Shown: piece after piece, positions 59,918 to 64,000 of the stretch
Position numbering within the stretch: position 1 is the first letter of the stretch
How the letters are laid out: each line of letters begins with the position of its first letter
Assembly: GCA_949156565.1 (NCBI GenBank)
Contig: CASCZI010000003.1
Location: 62,001 to 126,000 of the forward strand
From: an uncultured Alphaproteobacteria bacterium
GTDB lineage: Bacteria; Pseudomonadota; Alphaproteobacteria; Rs-D84
Direction of reading: 5' to 3'
DNA length: 64,000 bases
Notes under the pieces: generated by a model
What the model saw: only the letters and a program-made list of their open reading frames with translations
Database searches by the model: none
What the model was told of the DNA's origin: nothing
Position numbers and translations under genes: made by a program

Positions 59918-60229
59918 AATTAATTCTTCGAATCTGTGCCGGGATCAATGTTCAGAGTGCAGAGTTCAAATAAAAGACCACCCCGGGCTTTGCCCACCTC
60001 TCCGCAAAGGGGAACCTGGCCCGAACCAGCCTGAGTCTCAGTTCTCCTCCCTCGAGGGAGTAGCGGCGTAGCCGGGGAGGTGGTCTTTTTTTTAGATCCC
60101 ATATGGGGGGACGGTAAACCCTTGTTCCGCCAAATTTTCCCCTTGTGAAAAAAACCGCAAACAGGTATAATTCCTGGGGTAGAGCAAAATACACTATGCC
60201 TAATCCAAAGGGTGGTTTTCGGGGGGCGG
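59918..60229. other. Spacer with palindromic element and promoter-like region
   Basis: No gene. Holds the palindromic element at 59972-60089 and, further right, TATAAT-like GGTATAATTCC about 65 bases before the next start. Confidence 0.4.
59972..60089. repeat. Palindromic intergenic element
   Basis: 118 bases with ends AAAAGACCACC (59972-59982) and GGTGGTCTTTT (60079-60089) and GC-rich inside (GGGCTTTGCCC, CTCCCTCGAGGGAG). It resembles the small palindromic repeats scattered in intergenic regions of many genomes. Only one copy seen here; may double as a terminator (T-run follows). Confidence 0.5.
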
Positions 60230-61000
60230 ATGAAGAAATTAACGGTATTTATATGTATTGGTTTGTGGTCTGGGACCCTGATGGGGGCAACATGCAAATC
60301 GGGTCAATACCTCTATAATGGAACGTGTACCGTATGTAATTCTGGGGCTGGACCGTATTATTGTCCGGGGGACGATACGCGACATGCATGTCCCACCACA
60401 GATACGGATTACGATGCCTTAACCGGTTGGACAATGACATATAGGCAAGAAGGCACGTGGGCGCTATTGGGTGCAAACACTGATCGTCATTGTCGCAGTG
60501 GTAATCGCTTTATTGATACCTATGGAAACAGTATTTTGACCGAATTTCCATTTAATGGGGAAAATTATTGGGGTACATCTGGGGATTATATTTATTATTA
60601 CAAGGCCGGTCCAGGTATGTATTTATCAGAATACAGATCAACATCCGGGGACAAGTTATATCGTTATGCCAAGCAATGCACCAACGCCCCAGCGCACGCC
60701 CATTATACCGGTCCCGGCACGCCCGACGCCCCCGACGGCAGTGTCATGGATGCGAACGATTGTCCATGGGTATGCGACGATGGATATGGGCGTATTGGTA
60801 ACGTATGTCATTCGTTATGCACGGCGGGTATTACAACAATTCACGCCGGTGATGTGGTGGCCACACTTTGGGCGACGCGGCATACGACACCGGCATTGGT
60901 TGTTCGTACCGCGGGTGGTATGTGCTATGCCAATTTAATAATTGGGACAGGGGCGGGGATTCGTGTGATCGTGGGGGACAAGACATATCGGGTGGAATAA
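60230..61000 (+). CDS. Cys-rich secreted protein
   Basis: 256 residues from ATG 60230 (GGGGGGCGG upstream). Signal peptide MKKLTVFICIGLWSGTLMGA, then Cys-rich part with CKSGQYLYNGTCTVC, YYCPGDDTRHACP and later MDANDCPWVCDDGYGRIGNV, ending in a smaller Gly-rich region. Same style as the protein at 37718, though no long identity is visible. Secreted and disulphide-bonded; function unknown. Confidence 0.6.
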   Translation: MKKLTVFICIGLWSGTLMGATCKSGQYLYNGTCTVCNSGAGPYYCPGDDTRHACPTTDTDYDALTGWTMTYRQEGTWALLGANTDRHCRSGNRFIDTYGNSILTEFPFNGENYWGTSGDYIYYYKAGPGMYLSEYRSTSGDKLYRYAKQCTNAPAHAHYTGPGTPDAPDGSVMDANDCPWVCDDGYGRIGNVCHSLCTAGITTIHAGDVVATLWATRHTTPALVVRTAGGMCYANLIIGTGAGIRVIVGDKTYRVE

Positions 61001-61044
61001 GACAATTTTTCTATGATCGTGCCAAGGGTGTCTTTGAATTTATG

Positions 61045-61076
61045 AAAAAAATCCCGCCCAATGGGCGGGATTTTTT
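61045..61076. terminator. Bidirectional terminator
   Basis: AAATCCCGCCC/GGGCGGGATTT stem, loop AAT, A-run and T-run on either side; lies between convergent genes. Confidence 0.85.
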
Positions 61077-61884
61077 AATGACAATGACTGTATTTTTCTT
61101 TGATTGCGGTCGGAATACTGTCTGAATCAAATTTTTCCATAATCTTGCAATAATCCAGGGGAAATTTTTTCAAGTGTCCCATCATAATATGGTACAGCAA
61201 TGTGGGATTACGGTTTTCATCAATCAATGTTTTTGTATCAACCAATCCAATAAAAAATGCCGGATCATTATATGATGTCTTTTCAATAAAACGATGATGT
61301 TTTTCATACAGTTTTGTATCAGAATTCGTCGCATCACAAAAATTTTGATTATCCCGCAAGTAAATCATATGGCGGGCAATTTCATGTATTTCTTGGTCGT
61401 TACGTTTAAATGCAAAACCATATCTGATTAATCCGCCAATAATCGATGCACCCATAAAAAGGCCAAAGATCGGAAACATGTTGTTTGACGAATGGGGAAT
61501 TTTTTTGTCGGTTTCGGTGTATATAAATTCACCCCCGGTTGCAACATAGGTTGGATTAATGTATTCTTTGGCGGCCTGGGCAAAGGGGATATGTTGTTGG
61601 GTGCCAATCTTGGCCCCGTTTGTTGTAATATCTTTGTCATATGAATGCAGAATTCCCCACGAAATACAAAACACGATAAATCCAACAATATTTCCCAAAA
61701 GCATAATTTGTAATCCCGGCCATATGGATTTAATGATCGGGGTGTGACGGACGTATTTATTAACTTCTTGATTAAAATTCTGTTGCGCTTCGCGGCGGGC
61801 TTCGGCCGCTTCGGCGGCGCGGCGATCAGATTCAGCCTTTTTTTTGTCTGCGGCGGTAAAACCTGGGAAAAACTGCTTTGTCAT
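61075..61884 (-). CDS. Uncharacterised membrane protein
   Basis: 269 residues. Charged Ala/Arg/Glu-rich N-terminus (ADKKKAESDRRAAEAAEARR), two membrane segments (LQIMLLGNIVGFIVFCISWG, MFPIFGLFMGASIIGGLIRY) and a soluble C-terminal half with several His and Asp. No family recognised. Confidence 0.6.
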   Translation of the reverse strand: MTKQFFPGFTAADKKKAESDRRAAEAAEARREAQQNFNQEVNKYVRHTPIIKSIWPGLQIMLLGNIVGFIVFCISWGILHSYDKDITTNGAKIGTQQHIPFAQAAKEYINPTYVATGGEFIYTETDKKIPHSSNNMFPIFGLFMGASIIGGLIRYGFAFKRNDQEIHEIARHMIYLRDNQNFCDATNSDTKLYEKHHRFIEKTSYNDPAFFIGLVDTKTLIDENRNPTLLYHIMMGHLKKFPLDYCKIMEKFDSDSIPTAIKEKYSHCH

Positions 61885-61953
61885 GAAAAATGTCCTTTGG
61901 TCTGAATATGATTAAATTATAGCCCCCAAAGTTTGTTTGTCAAATGATAATAG

Positions 61954-61985
61954 TTGTAAACTTTTGTTATTCGGGGCGGTATAAT
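61954..61985 (+). promoter_or_regulatory. recO promoter
   Basis: TTGTAA at 61954-61959 and perfect TATAAT at 61980-61985 with a long 20-base spacer; an upstream-shifted -35 is possible. The -10 is close enough to the ATG for a leaderless transcript. Confidence 0.5.
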
Positions 61986-61994
61986 GGGGCTGAA

Positions 61995-62651
61995 ATGAAA
62001 TTAGAATCTGACGGTATTTTGATCGATTTGCGTCCATTTAATGAACGGGATGGCATTGCACGCGTGATGACACGTGAACACGGATTAATGGGCGGGGTAA
62101 TGCGTGCGGCCCAGGTTATGAAAAAAAATCGTCCGTTGGTGGGTCAATTTGGCGCGGTCGCGTGGAATGCACGTTTGGATACACAATTGGGGACATTTCA
62201 TTGGGATGCAACACGGAATTTGGCGGCGCCCATTTTAATGAATGCCCGGCGGTTGATGTTTATGAATGCGGCATTTGGATTAATAACGACCTTGGTTCCG
62301 GAACGCGAATCATTTCCCCATTTGTTTGATGAAACCATTGAATTGTTAACGGCATTGGGCGACGAAACGACGAATGCGTCATTTTTCTATCTGCAGTGGG
62401 AGATGGCATTTCTGCGTGAATTGGGATATGCGCTGGATCTGACGGCGTGTTCGGGGTGTGGGCGTCGGGATAATTTGGTTTATTTATCACCACGCACGGG
62501 TCGCGCGGTGTGTGGTGTATGTGGGGAACCATACCGGGACCGATTGTACAGATTGCCGTTGTGCATGGATATTACGGGGCGATTTATTGATGCCGCCTGT
62601 ACGGCCCAGGGGGTATCGATGCCGCCATCACGGCGCATGATCCATGACTAA
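61995..62651 (+). CDS. recO: DNA repair protein RecO
   Basis: 218 residues from ATG 61995, chosen because TATAAT (61980-61985) lies 9 bases upstream and earlier starts lie before it. OB-fold N-terminus (GILIDLRPFNERDGIARVMT), helical centre, and the zinc site CSGCGRRDNLVYLSPRTGRA with a second VCGVCG. RecO loads RecA through RecFOR. Leaderless mRNA likely. The C-terminus is short relative to E. coli RecO. Confidence 0.92.
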   Translation: MKLESDGILIDLRPFNERDGIARVMTREHGLMGGVMRAAQVMKKNRPLVGQFGAVAWNARLDTQLGTFHWDATRNLAAPILMNARRLMFMNAAFGLITTLVPERESFPHLFDETIELLTALGDETTNASFFYLQWEMAFLRELGYALDLTACSGCGRRDNLVYLSPRTGRAVCGVCGEPYRDRLYRLPLCMDITGRFIDAACTAQGVSMPPSRRMIHD

Positions 62652-62727
62652 AAATGGAAATATTTTCACTTGCGCTTTTATTCGCAATTGGCTATGATCT
62701 AATCGTTCAACAGAAAAGGAGAAAAAC

Positions 62728-63549
62728 ATGACTTGGACAATATTGGTTCTGGTCCTGGCGATTGCCTTGTACTTGTTTGGCGGCATGCTGATCAAGGGTA
62801 ATGGTAAAAAGCCGGCGGCTGGTGCAATGATGGCGCAACAGGTTATCCGCGTTGTTGCCGTTATTTTGATGGCGGGATGCGTATGCCGCCTGTGGACACC
62901 GTATTACCTGACATCTGTTAATCCAGCAATTGTTCAGGAAATGGTTGCCGGTATGCAGGAACAACAAAACGCCGAAAAGAACAAGGCAATCCGTCATTTC
63001 GTTCGTAACAATATCAACGAATTGATCGGTGATGCGCCGATTTGGGGTAACAAAGATGCCAAGAACACAATCTTTTTGTTCTCGGACTATTCTTGCCCGT
63101 ATTGCCGCCGCGTTCATGCAGAATTGGCCCGTGTGATGGCCGATCGTGATGATGTGCGCGTTGTGTTGAAAAACTTTTCGATCCATGGGCCGTTGTCGGA
63201 TGCGCCGGCCAAGGCAGTTGTTGCGGCCAAGTTACAGGGTCATGACAAAGCCGCCGCATTGGATAAAATGTTGATGGCCAAAGAATATTACACCCAGGCA
63301 GACTTGAAAGATCAATCAAAGATTGCCGAAAAAGTTCATGCCAATGTCATGAAACTGGCCAAGGAAGCGGGTTTGGATACCAAACGGTTAGAAGCGGACA
63401 TGAAAGGTGCCGAAGTTGCACGCGAAATGGCGAATGTTCGTGATATTGCGTCGCGCTTTGACATTAATGGTACACCGTATCTGATTATCGGTGAGCAGGC
63501 GTACCCGGGTGCCATTCCCTATGCCCAGATTATTCAGGCATTAAATTAA
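62728..63549 (+). CDS. DsbA-like thiol-disulphide oxidoreductase
   Basis: 273 residues. N-terminal membrane helices (WTILVLVLAIALYLFGGMLI and VIRVVAVILMAGCVC), then a thioredoxin fold with the active site CPYC at residues 123-126 (SDYSCPYCRRVHAE) and the cis-Pro motif NGTPYLIIGEQ near the end. DsbA/Com1-type enzyme introducing disulphides in periplasmic proteins, which the two Cys-rich secreted proteins of this window would need. Confidence 0.88.
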   Translation: MTWTILVLVLAIALYLFGGMLIKGNGKKPAAGAMMAQQVIRVVAVILMAGCVCRLWTPYYLTSVNPAIVQEMVAGMQEQQNAEKNKAIRHFVRNNINELIGDAPIWGNKDAKNTIFLFSDYSCPYCRRVHAELARVMADRDDVRVVLKNFSIHGPLSDAPAKAVVAAKLQGHDKAAALDKMLMAKEYYTQADLKDQSKIAEKVHANVMKLAKEAGLDTKRLEADMKGAEVAREMANVRDIASRFDINGTPYLIIGEQAYPGAIPYAQIIQALN

Positions 63550-63551
63550 AG

Positions 63552-63576
63552 AAATCCCGCATTTGCGGGATTTTTT
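63552..63576 (+). terminator. Terminator after DsbA-like gene
   Basis: ATCCCGC/GCGGGAT stem, loop ATTT, six T's. Confidence 0.85.
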
Positions 63577-64000
63577 GTTTTATTTTTCAAATTGAACCCC
63601 ATTAGCCTAAGTGTGGGTAACATCATCAAATCGTATCAACCGGACCCCGGGTCATTTTGCCAAAGGGGATGGTTTTTATCCACGCGAATGCATCACATCC
63701 CATGGATGTGAAATAATAGGTTAGAGTCTTGGATTGACTTGGTTCATTACGCGATACGTCGGTGGGGGCGGCTGTTATTTTTCGTGTTTTGGATTAATGT
63801 TCATTTGTTCCCCGTCGCCGCCAATATGGGATGGGGCATCACACCGTTTATTGCGGATGGTAATTATTTTTTAATGGATTTTATTCCTATTATTGTTTAA
63901 AATAAAAGTGCATTGATTCCATGACCGAATCAGTGTGGGGAATACAAACCCCTTTGCTAAGATATCATACCGGGGTATGATAAAAACTCTAACTTTTTGG
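63577..64000. other. Terminal region of window, little coding
   Basis: No solid gene. One frame (63739-63900) looks protein-like and is listed separately. Near the end, TATCATACCGGGGTATGATA forms a perfect hairpin at about 63962-63981, possibly operator or terminator of something beyond the window. Confidence 0.3.
63739..63900 (+). pseudogene. Possible fragment of a membrane protein
   Basis: Frame open upstream from a TGA, with a TTG at 63739 and stop TAA 63898-63900. The translation has a hydrophobic, Trp/Phe-rich core (LLFFVFWINVHLFPVAANMG, then GITPFIADGNYFLM) that looks like membrane-protein sequence, faintly like the periplasmic loop of SEDS proteins. No ribosome-binding site; probably a remnant or a chance frame. 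Confidence 0.25.

Noticed and set aside
1-64000. CRISPR array or insertion sequence with transposase
   Set aside because: No regularly spaced repeats and no DDE or HUH transposase gene were seen.

Overview
The window reads as a piece of an alphaproteobacterial chromosome, probably from a host-associated, poorly cultured lineage. Supporting signs are a DUF2312/GapR-type gene (an alphaproteobacterial family), a secreted choloylglycine hydrolase/penicillin-V-acylase, small Cys-rich secreted proteins, and compact gene spacing. The lineage and the gut habitat are inferences. The core genes (rpsD, rpsF-rpsR-rplI, recO, lepB-rnc-secG, comM, tdk) are ordinary bacterial housekeeping genes.

Bases 1-29469 are most of a temperate tailed phage, entered at its tail-fibre end. 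Nearly all of it is one long minus-strand transcription unit. Read in order of transcription it holds: a Cro-like regulator, a GapR homologue, small early proteins, two winged-helix replication-type proteins, a gap with repeated 8-mers (cos/terminase-site candidate), a ParB-methyltransferase fusion, terminase, a lambda-type head set (gpW, portal, S49 protease with nested scaffold, gpD, gpE), and then a Mu-type contractile tail (gp37 to gp48 equivalents) and a tail fibre that runs off the window. The tail chaperone gene carries a textbook -1 frameshift signal. On the plus strand are a LexA/CI-type repressor, a membrane WYL-like protein, a second early operon of small proteins ending in a Lar-like zinc-ribbon protein, and a large serine integrase whose 3' end lies inside tRNA-Arg(ACG). 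That tRNA is the phage/chromosome boundary. The two early promoters share an exact 15-bp putative operator at the same distance from a TTGAC -35 box.

Bases 29470-41800 are chromosome: a frameshifted small gene, tdk, an Smr-domain protein and comM on the minus strand; lepB-rnc-secG, a class A penicillin-binding protein and an outer-membrane-like protein on the plus strand; then a Cys-rich secreted protein, a structured RNA-like spacer, the choloylglycine hydrolase, an HTH protein, a metallophosphoesterase and tRNA-Gln(CTG).

Bases 41800-49800 form a surface-polysaccharide locus behind an AT-rich spacer: a GT2 glycosyltransferase, UDP-xylose synthase, UDP-glucose dehydrogenase and a 1338-residue HAD-GT2-GT8 fusion. 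The two sugar-nucleotide enzymes convert UDP-glucose to UDP-glucuronate to UDP-xylose, so xylose or glucuronate in the glycan is the simplest reading. An isolated phage-fibre-like gene behind tandem terminators follows.

Bases 51000-64000 hold a 799-residue unknown protein followed by a MotA/ExbB-like and an OmpA/MotB-like pair, a rod-like 6S-like RNA candidate, small membrane proteins, a bactofilin-like membrane protein, rpsD, rpsF-rpsR, rplI (separated from rpsR by a very long hairpin), a palindromic intergenic element, a second Cys-rich secreted protein, recO and a DsbA-like oxidoreductase. Several chromosomal genes have TATAAT-type -10 boxes only 6-9 bases before the start codon, suggesting leaderless mRNAs.
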